Below, piece by piece: positions 1 to 6,610 of a stretch of DNA of 12,539 nucleotides. The translations under genes and the position numbers were made by a program. The notes under the pieces were generated by a model that ran no database searches, was not told where the DNA came from, and saw nothing but the letters and a program-made list of their open reading frames with translations. The DNA comes from Lachnospiraceae bacterium UBA7026 (lineage in GTDB: Bacteria; Bacillota; Clostridia; Lachnospirales; Lachnospiraceae), in assembly GCA_002494165.1 (NCBI GenBank), contig DLBH01000015.1:1-12539 (forward strand), written 5' to 3'. Positions within the stretch are counted from its first letter, which is position 1; each line of letters starts with the position of its first letter.

Positions 1-69
1 GCAACGCGTAGTATCATGAAAAAGGGCAAGTGGAAAGAGCGTAGGTTAGGATATTATTTGGCCGCCTGA
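1..69 (+). CDS. 3' end of an unidentified upstream gene (partial)
   Basis: The first frame is open from base 1 to a TGA at 67-69, while the other two plus frames stop within the first 20 bases. It would give 22 C-terminal residues that are strongly basic (several Lys and Arg) and end LGYYLAA. Such a basic tail would suit the cytosolic end of a membrane protein, but that is a guess. The stop lies 20 bases before the next gene, consistent with one operon. The product cannot be named and the frame could be open by chance. Confidence 0.45.
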   Translation, partial: ATRSIMKKGKWKERRLGYYLAA

Positions 70-89
70 AACGGGAGGATGGTAGATTT

Positions 90-1136
90 ATGAAGAAAAT
101 ATCGATAGTCGTTTCAATCTATAATGAAGAGTCGGCCCTGCCTATGTTTTACAGCGAAGTCAGCAGGGTCTTATCCGGTCTGTCCTGGGACTATGAGCTG
201 ATTTTCGTCAATGATGGCAGCCAGGACCGGAGCCCGGTCCTCCTCAGGGAGTATGCAGCCGGGGATCCCAAGGTCCGGGTTATTAATTTTTCCAGGAATT
301 TCGGCCATGAGGCAGCCATGATCGCCGGTCTGGACTATGCCCTTGGAGATGGGGTGATTTGTATGGACGGTGACCTTCAGCACCCCCCGGAAAAGATTCC
401 GGAGATTGTTGAGAAGCTGGAAGAGGGTTATGATGTGATCAGTATGGTCAGGGAAAAGAATCCGGATGCCGGTCCCATTAACCGGATCTGTTCCAGTCTT
501 TTTTATAAGATCCTGAATTTCTTTTCTCCCATAACCTTTGAAAATAACTCCTCTGACTTTTTTGCCGTCAGCAGCCAGGTTGCCCAGGTGCTCCGGCAGG
601 ATTACCGGGAAAGGGTCCGCTATCTGAGAGGTTTTGTCCAGAGTATTGGCTTTTCCAGGACTAGCCTTTCTTTTGAGGCACCATCCAGGGTGGCAGGGGA
701 GAGTAAATACAGTTTTATGAAGCTGGTCAGATTTTCAGTGGAAACCTTGTGCAGCTTTTCTGATTTTCCCCTGAAGGTCGGTATGTTCGCAGGTACCCTT
801 GTAGGTGGTCTGGGTCTTCTTTTGATGGTGTATTCCATCATTATGTGGTTTGTCCAGGACGATGTTCCCAGTGGCTACTCAACTTTGATTGTGATTCTTT
901 GTTTTCTTTTTGCGGTTCTCTTCTGGGTGGTTGGCCTGATCGGCCAGTATATCAGCATATTGTTTAAGGAGATCAAAGGAAGACCGATCTATATAGTCAA
1001 GGAAGTCCTTGAAAACAGGCAGGAAGTCCTTAAAAGCAGGCAGGCAGACCTTGAAAACAGGCAGGCAGATCTTGAAAACCAGCAGGCTGACCAGGTGAAT
1101 AGCAGCGAGGACCATAAATCTGGTCCATCCCATTAA
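90..1136 (+). CDS. GtrB/ArnC-like polyprenyl-phosphate glycosyltransferase (GT2) with repeat tail
   Basis: This 348-residue protein is a family 2 glycosyltransferase of the DPM1/GtrB/ArnC group, which moves a sugar from a nucleotide donor to undecaprenyl phosphate at the inner face of the membrane. The N-terminus has the GT-A start (ISIVVSIYNEE), FVNDGS near residue 41, and the metal-binding D93-x-D95 followed by LQHPPE. RVAGESKYS near residue 205 is also typical of the group. Two membrane helices follow at about 230-255 and 266-290, and the family normally ends soon after the next motif, here GRPIYIV. About 45 extra hydrophilic residues follow, including four heptads at 305-332. The start is supported by GGGAGG at 73-78. 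The sugar is not predictable. The gene is followed by ispF, whose pathway supplies the lipid carrier. Confidence 0.88.
   Translation: MKKISIVVSIYNEESALPMFYSEVSRVLSGLSWDYELIFVNDGSQDRSPVLLREYAAGDPKVRVINFSRNFGHEAAMIAGLDYALGDGVICMDGDLQHPPEKIPEIVEKLEEGYDVISMVREKNPDAGPINRICSSLFYKILNFFSPITFENNSSDFFAVSSQVAQVLRQDYRERVRYLRGFVQSIGFSRTSLSFEAPSRVAGESKYSFMKLVRFSVETLCSFSDFPLKVGMFAGTLVGGLGLLLMVYSIIMWFVQDDVPSGYSTLIVILCFLFAVLFWVVGLIGQYISILFKEIKGRPIYIVKEVLENRQEVLKSRQADLENRQADLENQQADQVNSSEDHKSGPSH
1002..1085 (+). repeat. 21-bp in-frame tandem repeat, four units
   Basis: Four consecutive 21-base units begin at 1002, 1023, 1044 and 1065, based on CCTTGAAAACAGGCAG with a few substitutions. A very degenerate fifth unit may follow at 1086. 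Each unit encodes one heptad of the type (E/A)(V/D)L(E/K)(N/S)(R/Q)Q, so the array adds a polar, Leu-spaced helical tail to the glycosyltransferase. The copies differ slightly, so the array is not brand new. Confidence 0.9.
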
Positions 1137-1139
1137 TGT

Positions 1140-1167
1140 TTGTGTTAAGAGACTGTAGAAGTATTAT
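1140..1167 (+). promoter_or_regulatory. possible sigma-A promoter before ispF
   Basis: TTGTGT at 1140-1145 and TATTAT at 1162-1167 are separated by 16 bases. The -10 matches the consensus at five of six positions and the -35 at only three. It lies in the AT-rich 123-base gap between the glycosyltransferase and ispF and could allow ispF to be transcribed independently. The evidence is weak because AT-rich gaps contain such matches by chance. Confidence 0.3.
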
Positions 1168-1201
1168 AGTTGAAGCATATAGATTTTTTTTACAGATAGA
1201 G

Positions 1202-1253
1202 CCCGGAAACTCCGGGGGAAAGGATAATCCGGTTCTTAAGAAGGTGGACCGGA
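1202..1253 (+). promoter_or_regulatory. paired hairpins in the ispF leader, one enclosing the ribosome binding site
   Basis: CCCGGA at 1202-1207 and TCCGGG at 1211-1216 form a six-pair stem with a three-base loop. TCCGGT at 1228-1233 and ACCGGA at 1248-1253 form a second stem whose loop holds AAGGTGG, the likely ispF ribosome binding site. The arms share CCGGA/TCCGG cores, so other pairings are possible. A role in translation control is inference only, and CCGG is frequent in this DNA. Confidence 0.35.
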
Positions 1254-1259
1254 CCAGAT

Positions 1260-1820
1260 GTGAAGGATATGAGAATTGGAAGTGGCTATGACGTACACCG
1301 GCTGGTCGAAGGAAGAAAGCTGATCATCGGTGGAGTAGATATTCCTTTTGAAAAGGGACTATTGGGACATTCGGACGCGGATGTGCTTCTGCACGCCATC
1401 ATGGATGCCCTCCTGGGGGCAGCGGCCCTGGGAGATATCGGCAAGCATTTTCCAGATACAGATCCGGCCTATAAGGGGGCGGACAGTATGGACCTGCTCC
1501 GGGCTGTGAGAGGAATCATAGAAGACCATAATTATTTTATAGATAATATTGATGCGACCATCATAGCCCAGAAGCCTAAGATGGCACCCCACATTGACCA
1601 GATGAGGGCTAATATCGCTGAGGGACTGGGCCTGGACATCCGTCAGGTCAGCGTGAAAGCGACCACGGAAGAGGGCCTGGGCTTCACCGGACAGGGAAAG
1701 GGCATAGCGGCGACGGCAGTGTGCCTCCTGTCTGAGATTGCTAATTATGCCGGGGCAGATGTGATGTTTGCCGGTGGTTGCGGAGACTGCGGCGGCTGTA
1801 ATGGCTGTGACAGTCTGTGA
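1260..1820 (+). CDS. ispF: 2-C-methyl-D-erythritol 2,4-cyclodiphosphate synthase with a four-cysteine C-terminal tail
   Basis: IspF cyclises CDP-ME 2-phosphate to MEcPP with release of CMP in the MEP isoprenoid pathway, acting as a cytosolic trimer. The metal ligands D11, H13 and H45 are visible in GYDVH and the [10 protein letters not shown] stretch. D59 (GDIGKHFPD) and the [10 protein letters not shown] motif are also present. A GTG start at 1260 is chosen because AAGGTGG at 1241-1247 lies 12 bases upstream; the ATG at 1269 fits the family's usual N-terminus but has no suitably spaced site. Family members are about 155-160 residues, while this one has 186. The extra C-terminus ends in C174-x2-C177-x2-C180-x2-C183 among glycines, which is not part of the known fold. 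Its stop region is coupled to the next gene. Confidence 0.95.
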   Translation: MKDMRIGSGYDVHRLVEGRKLIIGGVDIPFEKGLLGHSDADVLLHAIMDALLGAAALGDIGKHFPDTDPAYKGADSMDLLRAVRGIIEDHNYFIDNIDATIIAQKPKMAPHIDQMRANIAEGLGLDIRQVSVKATTEEGLGFTGQGKGIAATAVCLLSEIANYAGADVMFAGGCGDCGGCNGCDSL

Positions 1821-1834
1821 TGGAGGGTTCAGTT

Positions 1835-3106
1835 ATGCTCTTTTGGGATGATGGCAGCCGGCGAGGGGAAGTCTATGATCTCTGGCAGAGGAATTTCCAG
1901 GATCCTGTACCCTATGCGGATTTTTATTTTGACCAGTACTATGGAAGGAACCGGGTCCTGCTCCACCAGGATCAGGAGGACCAGGTAATTAATGGTTCCA
2001 TCCATTTGAACCCTTACAGACTCAATGTAAGAGGAAAGACCTTTTCCGGTTCCTATCTGGTGGGAATCGCCACCGATGAGGAATACCGGAGACAGGGAAT
2101 TATGCGGACCATGCTTCGGGAAACCTTTGCGAGGCTCAGGGAGGAGGGAGCCCCCTTCACCTACCTGATGCCGGCGGATGAGGCCTATTACCTGCCCTTT
2201 GATTTCCGTTTTGGAATGTGTCAGACAGAGCAGGAGATTATGTGCCTGCCAGCCGAGGAGGATCTTCGCTTCTCCATCACAGACCGGCTGACTCCGGAAG
2301 AACTTAAAGAGGCAGTCAGGCTGGAGGAGCAGGAAAAAGAGGAGACCTTTGCCATCTTTACGGAGGTGGATGAGGACTACCTGGCAAGGCTTGACAAGGA
2401 AGCGGCCAGTGACTATGGCCGTATGCTTTATGTTTTTGAAGACCGGTCCCCAGAGAAGGAAGGGGACAAGGCAGGCAGGGAATATGTAGGACGCTTCTGC
2501 GTGGCTGCGGAGTACGATACTCTTCTGATCAGCCGGATCTTTTGCAGGAAAGAATTCCGGAAGGATTTCCTTAAGGATATCCTCCGTTATCATGAAGATA
2601 GCTACCATTATGGAAATTACCAGGTTATATTAGATGAATCCTGGGATGATTTGCTCCTGCCGGCAGGGCCGGTGGGCCATGTCCGGCTGCTGGTTCCCCA
2701 CAGGAAAAAGATTATCATGTTCCGGATTACCAATCTTGAGAAGCTGGGAGACTATCTGACCACCGGACCGGCCAGCACACTGGCAGGGGAAGATGGTGAT
2801 GAGGAGGCTCCGGATCCAGACCAGGTCTGTGGCCGGCTCTATGTCAGCGACAGCAACCTTCCGGACCAGGAAGGTTATTATGAGATCCGCTTTTTGCCCC
2901 AGGGGCAGGTTTCCATCAGAAAAAATGACCAGGCTCCGGGGGATGACTGGGGAAGGATCGGTATTGCCCCCTTGACCTCTGTCATTTTCGGCGGCATGAA
3001 CCTTGAAGAACTGGGGGAGGAGGCTGAGGGCCTTACTGAGGCAGGCAGGACCTGTCTTAACCGTATTTGTCCTCTGAGTCCTACCTGCATCATGGAGATC
3101 GTTTAG
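1835..3106 (+). CDS. Eis-like GNAT N-acetyltransferase
   Basis: This 423-residue protein resembles the Eis family, which uses acetyl-CoA to acetylate amines such as aminoglycosides in mycobacteria; the clostridial substrates are generally unknown. The first part is a GNAT domain, with VGIATDEEYRRQGIM carrying the acetyl-CoA loop at R85-R86-Q87-G88-I89, then YLMPADEAYYLPFDF, which is typical of this family. A second GNAT-like and a C-terminal sterol-carrier-like domain are expected from the family and fit the length. GTG 1817 and ATG 1820 are in frame, but ATG 1835 is chosen because GGAGGG at 1822-1827 lies 7 bases upstream, inside the end of the preceding frame. The short gap after ispF (14 bases) suggests cotranscription. 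A sugar or peptide amine substrate cannot be excluded. Confidence 0.85.
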   Translation: MLFWDDGSRRGEVYDLWQRNFQDPVPYADFYFDQYYGRNRVLLHQDQEDQVINGSIHLNPYRLNVRGKTFSGSYLVGIATDEEYRRQGIMRTMLRETFARLREEGAPFTYLMPADEAYYLPFDFRFGMCQTEQEIMCLPAEEDLRFSITDRLTPEELKEAVRLEEQEKEETFAIFTEVDEDYLARLDKEAASDYGRMLYVFEDRSPEKEGDKAGREYVGRFCVAAEYDTLLISRIFCRKEFRKDFLKDILRYHEDSYHYGNYQVILDESWDDLLLPAGPVGHVRLLVPHRKKIIMFRITNLEKLGDYLTTGPASTLAGEDGDEEAPDPDQVCGRLYVSDSNLPDQEGYYEIRFLPQGQVSIRKNDQAPGDDWGRIGIAPLTSVIFGGMNLEELGEEAEGLTEAGRTCLNRICPLSPTCIMEIV

Positions 3107-3116
3107 CAGGAATCCT

Positions 3117-3218
3117 CAGCAGCTCCGGCAGCAGCTGGTCCGGCACTATAAAGAAGGTCAGACCAAGGTAAATATAAACCTGTCCTCTATAAGGGGAATG
3201 GTCAGAATGGAGCTGCTG
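3117..3218. repeat. 10-bp inverted repeat upstream of cysS
   Basis: CAGCAGCTCC at 3117-3126 is the exact reverse complement of GGAGCTGCTG at 3209-3218, with 82 bases between. In an mRNA it could close a large stem-loop just after the acetyltransferase gene. No U-tract follows directly, so a simple terminator is unlikely. The function is unknown. Confidence 0.5.
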
Positions 3219-3229
3219 GCAGCCAGGTT

Positions 3230-3258
3230 TTGATAATTAGAAAATAGTCGTAAAATAT
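3230..3258 (+). promoter_or_regulatory. possible promoter for the cysS operon
   Basis: TTGATA at 3230-3235 matches the -35 consensus at five of six positions. Seventeen bases later stands AAATAT (3253-3258), a poor -10. The 239-base gap before cysS becomes AT-rich from about 3225, as expected for a promoter, but other alignments are possible within 3260-3325. No T-box antiterminator motif (AGGGTGG-like followed by ACCGCG) was found here, although tRNA synthetase genes often have one. Confidence 0.25.
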
Positions 3259-3345
3259 CCTTGCGGTATTCTTGTGACTTGTAGTACTATCTCTACTAGA
3301 TTGATTTACCAATAATAGCTTATCATATAAGGAGAATATATCAGA

Positions 3346-4740
3346 ATGAAGCTCTATAATACCCTTACCAGAAAAAAAGAAGAGTTTGTCCCGGTTAATG
3401 AAGGCAAGGTGGGCATCTATGTCTGCGGCCCTACCGTATATAATTACATCCATATCGGTAATGCCAGACCTATGGTCGTCTTTGACACCGTCCGCCGCTA
3501 TTTTGAATACAAGGGCTACGATGTGAACTATGTCTCTAACTTCACGGACGTAGATGACAAGATCATCAAGAAGGCCATCGAGGAGGGCGTAGACGCCCAT
3601 GAGATCTCCGAGCGTTTCATCGTAGAGTGTAAGAAGGATATGGAAGGCCTTAATGTAAAGCCGGCTACCACCCATCCCAAGGCCACAGAAGAGATCGATG
3701 GCATGATCAAGATGATTGAGGAGCTGATCGCAGAGGATTATGCCTATGAGAAGAATGGCACCGTCTACTTCAGGACCCGCCATTTCAAGAATTATGGCCA
3801 GCTGTCCAACAAGAATCTTGACGACATGATTGCCGGCGCCAGAATCGCTGTCAACGAAGAGAAGGATGACGCCATGGACTTTGTTCTCTGGAAGCCTAAA
3901 AAGGAAGGAGAGCCGTCCTGGCCCAGCCCCTGGGGCGACGGTCGTCCCGGCTGGCATATTGAGTGCTCTGTCATGTCCAAGAAGTACATTGGTGATACTA
4001 TCGACATCCATGCCGGCGGCGAAGACCTGATTTTCCCCCACCATGAGAATGAGATCGCCCAGAGTGAGGCCTGCAACCATGAGAAGTTTGCCAACTACTG
4101 GATGCATAATGCATTTTTAAATATTGATAACAAGAAAATGTCCAAGTCTGCCGGTAATTTCTTTACTGTCCGGGAGATCAGTGAGAAGTATGACCTCCAG
4201 GTCATCCGTTTCTTCATGCTCAGTGCCCACTACCGCAGTCCCCTGAATTTCAGTGATACTCTGGTAGAGGCTTCCAAAAACGGTCTGGAGAGGATTCTGA
4301 CTGCTATCGACCGCCTGCGGGAGCTGGTGGCTGACGGTCAGGAAGACCAGATGACAGAGGCTGACCAGAAGAACGTGGAAGAGGCCAAGAGCCTGGTGGC
4401 CAAGTTTGAGGAGGCCATGGAGGATGATTTCAATACAGCAGATGCCATCTCCGCCATTTTTGAGCTGGTCAAGCTGGCAAATGTTACCGGTCCTGAAGGA
4501 TCAACGGCTTATGACCGTTACCTTCTTGACACTATCACCAGGCTCTGCGAGATCCTGGGTATTGTCACAGACAAGAAGGAAGAACTTCTGGATGCGGACA
4601 TTGAGGCCCTGATTGAGGAGAGACAGGCTGCCAGGAAGGCAAGAGACTTTGCCCGTGCAGACCAGATCCGTGACCAGCTGGCCGACCAGGGTATTATCCT
4701 GGAGGATACCCGCCAGGGTGTGAAGTGGAGAAGAGCCTGA
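3346..4740 (+). CDS. cysS: cysteinyl-tRNA synthetase
   Basis: CysRS charges tRNA-Cys with cysteine in the cytosol. This 464-residue protein is full length for the family. The class I signatures are HIGN at 36-39 and KMSKS at 264-268. The zinc site that selects cysteine is visible as C27, C207, H232 and E236 (by homology to E. coli C28, C209, H234, E238). The helical tRNA-binding C-terminus ends near the ARADQIRDQLADQGI motif usual for bacterial CysRS. The start has AAGGAG at 3329-3334. Codons are biased to ATC, GAC and AAG more than in the flanking genes, which suggests high expression. Its TGA overlaps the mrnC ATG by one base, so the two are translationally coupled. The order cysS-mrnC-rlmB is widely conserved in Firmicutes. 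Confidence 0.98.
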   Translation: MKLYNTLTRKKEEFVPVNEGKVGIYVCGPTVYNYIHIGNARPMVVFDTVRRYFEYKGYDVNYVSNFTDVDDKIIKKAIEEGVDAHEISERFIVECKKDMEGLNVKPATTHPKATEEIDGMIKMIEELIAEDYAYEKNGTVYFRTRHFKNYGQLSNKNLDDMIAGARIAVNEEKDDAMDFVLWKPKKEGEPSWPSPWGDGRPGWHIECSVMSKKYIGDTIDIHAGGEDLIFPHHENEIAQSEACNHEKFANYWMHNAFLNIDNKKMSKSAGNFFTVREISEKYDLQVIRFFMLSAHYRSPLNFSDTLVEASKNGLERILTAIDRLRELVADGQEDQMTEADQKNVEEAKSLVAKFEEAMEDDFNTADAISAIFELVKLANVTGPEGSTAYDRYLLDTITRLCEILGIVTDKKEELLDADIEALIEERQAARKARDFARADQIRDQLADQGIILEDTRQGVKWRRA

Positions 4741-5471
4741 TGGAGGACTTCTCTTTAGAGAAAGTAGAACTGGCAGGGACAGCGAAAGGGAAACAGGCCG
4801 AGGAAAAACTGGCTAAGGAAAAATTGGAGGAAAAAGAGCAGGCAGAGATAGCTGAAGAAGAGCAGGCAGGAACAGCGAAGGAAGAACTGGCAGGGACAGC
4901 AAAAGAAAAACTGCCAGAGACTGCAGGGGAAGAGCTGGTGATAAAGGGCCGGGCTTCCGGGGAAATGGATTCCCAGGATCCTCTGGGGCCAGGACTCATA
5001 GAGAGTCTGGTGGATCATTTTCCTATGACCCAGAAAGAACTCAAAACTTATTCAGCCCTGGCTCTGGCCTACATAGGTGACTGTGTTTTTGACCTGCTTG
5101 TCCGGACCATCCTGGTCAGCCGGGGTAATGACAAGCCTTCAGTCTATCACAGGAGGGCAGTACACCTGGTAAATGCCGGGGCCCAGACAGAGATGATGGA
5201 GATGATCAAGCCCTTGCTGAAGGATGAGGAAATGGCGGTTTTCCGCCGGGGCAGAAATGCCAAGGGAGCATCGCCGGCCAAGAATCAGAGCCTCCATGAT
5301 TACCGGATCGCCACAGGCTTCGAAGCCCTGCTGGGATATCTCTACCTGTCAGGACAAAGCGGGAGGATCTATCAGCTTATGGCTTATTGCCTGAAAGAGG
5401 AAGAGAAACTTGTACAGCCGCTGATTGAGGAAGAGACAGCCGCCAGGAAAAGAAAGTCTGGCAGGAAATAA
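4740..5471 (+). CDS. mrnC: Mini-ribonuclease III with a low-complexity N-terminal extension
   Basis: Mini-III is the dimeric RNase III-like nuclease without a dsRNA-binding domain that trims 23S rRNA precursor ends in Firmicutes. The core begins near residue 85, with ALAYIGDCVFDLLVR carrying catalytic D114 and ATGFEALLGYLYL carrying E195. The usual GDAV(F/Y)E is GDCVFD here, a conservative change. Family members are about 130-150 residues; this one has 243 because about 85 residues rich in Glu, Ala, Lys and Gln precede the core, with repeated AGTAKE-type units. The start ATG 4740 shares its A with the cysS TGA and has GGAG at 4727-4730; a GTG at 4725 is less likely. Internal ATGs at 4965 and 5025 would give a normal-sized enzyme but lack a good binding site. 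Followed by rlmB. Confidence 0.9.
   Translation: MEDFSLEKVELAGTAKGKQAEEKLAKEKLEEKEQAEIAEEEQAGTAKEELAGTAKEKLPETAGEELVIKGRASGEMDSQDPLGPGLIESLVDHFPMTQKELKTYSALALAYIGDCVFDLLVRTILVSRGNDKPSVYHRRAVHLVNAGAQTEMMEMIKPLLKDEEMAVFRRGRNAKGASPAKNQSLHDYRIATGFEALLGYLYLSGQSGRIYQLMAYCLKEEEKLVQPLIEEETAARKRKSGRK
4767..4925 (+). repeat. imperfect repeats in the mrnC 5' coding region
   Basis: GAACTGGCAGGGACAGC occurs at 4767-4783 and again at 4884-4900, and a variant with GCAGGCAGGAACAGCGAAG lies at 4862-4880. The region between is purine-rich and encodes Glu, Lys, Ala and Gln. The repeats are in the same frame and encode AGTAK-type units. They explain how the Mini-III extension probably grew by duplication. Confidence 0.7.
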
Positions 5472-5542
5472 ATATGACCAGCAGTGGAATGGATCTGCTT
5501 CCGGCAGGAAGTAAGAGTGACTGGCATTGGAATGAACCTGGT
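5457..5542 (+). repeat. degenerate 43-bp tandem duplication over the mrnC stop
   Basis: A unit of about 43 bases at 5457-5499 is repeated at 5500-5542 with roughly three quarters of positions identical. Shared blocks include GGCAGGAA near the start of each unit and TGGAATG near the end. The first copy holds the last codons and TAA of mrnC; the second copy repeats them as noncoding DNA. The remaining gap to rlmB (5543-5616) shows nothing recognisable. Confidence 0.65.
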
Positions 5543-5630
5543 TTCAACAGATACAGACTCGGTCCGGGCCAGCTGTTAAGACAGGAGATTCCAGCCCCAT
5601 GAAGAAAAGCCAGGATAGGGAGAGTTAACC

Positions 5631-6383
5631 ATGTCATATGAAGAATGTACCCTGATCGGGAGGAATGCCGTTCTTGAGGCCTTCCGGGCCGGGAAAACCA
5701 TTGATAAATTATTTGTGCTTGACGGCTGCCAGGACGGACCGGTTAAGTCCATCCTTCGGGAGGCCAGAAGGCAGGAGACCCAGGTCAGATATGTCTCCAG
5801 GGAAAAGCTTGACTCTCTGTCAGGGAGAGAGAAGCACCAGGGTGTGGTAGCCATAGCGGCTGCCTTCGCCTATGCCCAGATTGAAGACCTGTTTCAAAAG
5901 GCAAAGGAGAAGGGGGAGGATCCTTTTTTCATCCTCTGTGATGAGATTGAAGACCCCCATAATCTGGGAGCCATTATCCGTACGGCCAATCTGGCCGGAG
6001 CCCATGGGGTGATTATACCCAAAAGGCGGGCTGTAGGCCTGACAGGAACCGTGGCCAAGGTGTCGGCCGGTGCCCTGGCCTACACACCGGTGGCAAGGGT
6101 GACCAACCTTTCCAGAACCATCGATGAGCTCAAGGAGAGGGGCATGTGGTTTGTATGTGGCCAGATGGATGGTCAGCTTATGTACCAGCAGAATCTGACA
6201 GGTCCCATCGGCCTGGTCATAGGCAGTGAGGGCAGCGGGGTCAGCCGGCTTGTCCGGGAGAAATGTGATTACCGGGCAGCGATTCCCATGAAGGGGGATA
6301 TTGACTCTCTGAATGCTTCAGTGGCTGCCGGAGTTCTGGCCTTTGAGATTGTCAGACAGAGAATGGGATCAGGCAAAGCCTGA
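5631..6383 (+). CDS. rlmB: 23S rRNA (guanosine-2'-O-)-methyltransferase, SpoU/TrmH family
   Basis: RlmB methylates the 2'-hydroxyl of a guanosine in the peptidyl-transferase region of 23S rRNA (G2251 in E. coli) using S-adenosylmethionine. The 250 residues match the usual length. The N-terminal substrate-binding domain (GRNAVLEAFRAG and HQGVVA) precedes the knotted SPOUT domain. Its three motifs are visible: DPHNLGAIIRTA with N111 and R117, GSEGSG at 198-203, and IPMKGDIDSLNASVAAG with N228. The start is supported by AGGGAG at 5617-5622. It ends the operon with cysS and mrnC, and a strong terminator follows. The last codons are caught in a 19-bp repeat array, so the C-terminal tail may vary between strains. 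TrmH-type homologues exist, but gene order favours RlmB. Confidence 0.93.
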   Translation: MSYEECTLIGRNAVLEAFRAGKTIDKLFVLDGCQDGPVKSILREARRQETQVRYVSREKLDSLSGREKHQGVVAIAAAFAYAQIEDLFQKAKEKGEDPFFILCDEIEDPHNLGAIIRTANLAGAHGVIIPKRRAVGLTGTVAKVSAGALAYTPVARVTNLSRTIDELKERGMWFVCGQMDGQLMYQQNLTGPIGLVIGSEGSGVSRLVREKCDYRAAIPMKGDIDSLNASVAAGVLAFEIVRQRMGSGKA

Positions 6384-6443
6384 GAGCAAAGACAAAGCCT
6401 GAGAGAAAAGACAAAGCCTGAGAGAAAAGACAAAGCCTGAGAC
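6374..6443 (+). repeat. 19-bp tandem repeat, almost four units, over the rlmB stop
   Basis: Units start at 6374, 6393, 6412 and 6431, each beginning CAAAGCCTGAGAG or close to it; the last is cut after about 12 bases. The first unit lies across the end of rlmB and includes its TGA at 6381-6383. Because 19 is not a multiple of three and each unit carries TGA, the array is noncoding after the stop. The second and third units are identical, implying recent expansion. Confidence 0.92.
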
Positions 6444-6462
6444 TAATCATAAAGCTGAATGG

Positions 6463-6526
6463 CATAAAAAGGGCCGGAAGGAAGCATATCAAAGCAGATT
6501 AACTTCCTTCCGGCCTGTTTTCTTTT
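6463..6526. terminator. strong hairpin terminator, probably bidirectional
   Basis: GGCCGGAAGGAAG at 6472-6484 pairs perfectly over 13 bases with CTTCCTTCCGGCC at 6503-6515, with an 18-base loop. On the plus strand it is followed by TGTTTTCTTTT, the U-tract for the cysS-mrnC-rlmB operon. On the minus strand the stem is followed by a CTTTTT run (6466-6471 on plus as A's), so it can also stop the convergent minus-strand gene that ends at 6611. The AT-rich stretch 6527-6610 shows nothing else. Confidence 0.92.
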
Positions 6527-6610
6527 ATGGATCTCGTATTAAAGTGGCCCCTTTTAAACAGAGTAATCTGAATTATAGGAATCCTGCCTGCCAGGCTTTT
6601 TGCGCCCGGA

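Noticed and set aside
1183..1192. Terminator at a run of eight T after the first glycosyltransferase
   Set aside because: No GC-rich hairpin precedes the T run; the clear hairpin lies after it.
3107..3345. T-box riboswitch before cysS
   Set aside because: The conserved antiterminator bases were searched for by eye and not found, and there is no terminator with a U-tract before the start codon.
3202..4107. Long minus-strand open frame of about 300 codons opposite cysS
   Set aside because: cysS is unmistakable on the plus strand with all catalytic motifs. The antisense frame follows from its strong codon bias, has no binding site and no recognisable domains.
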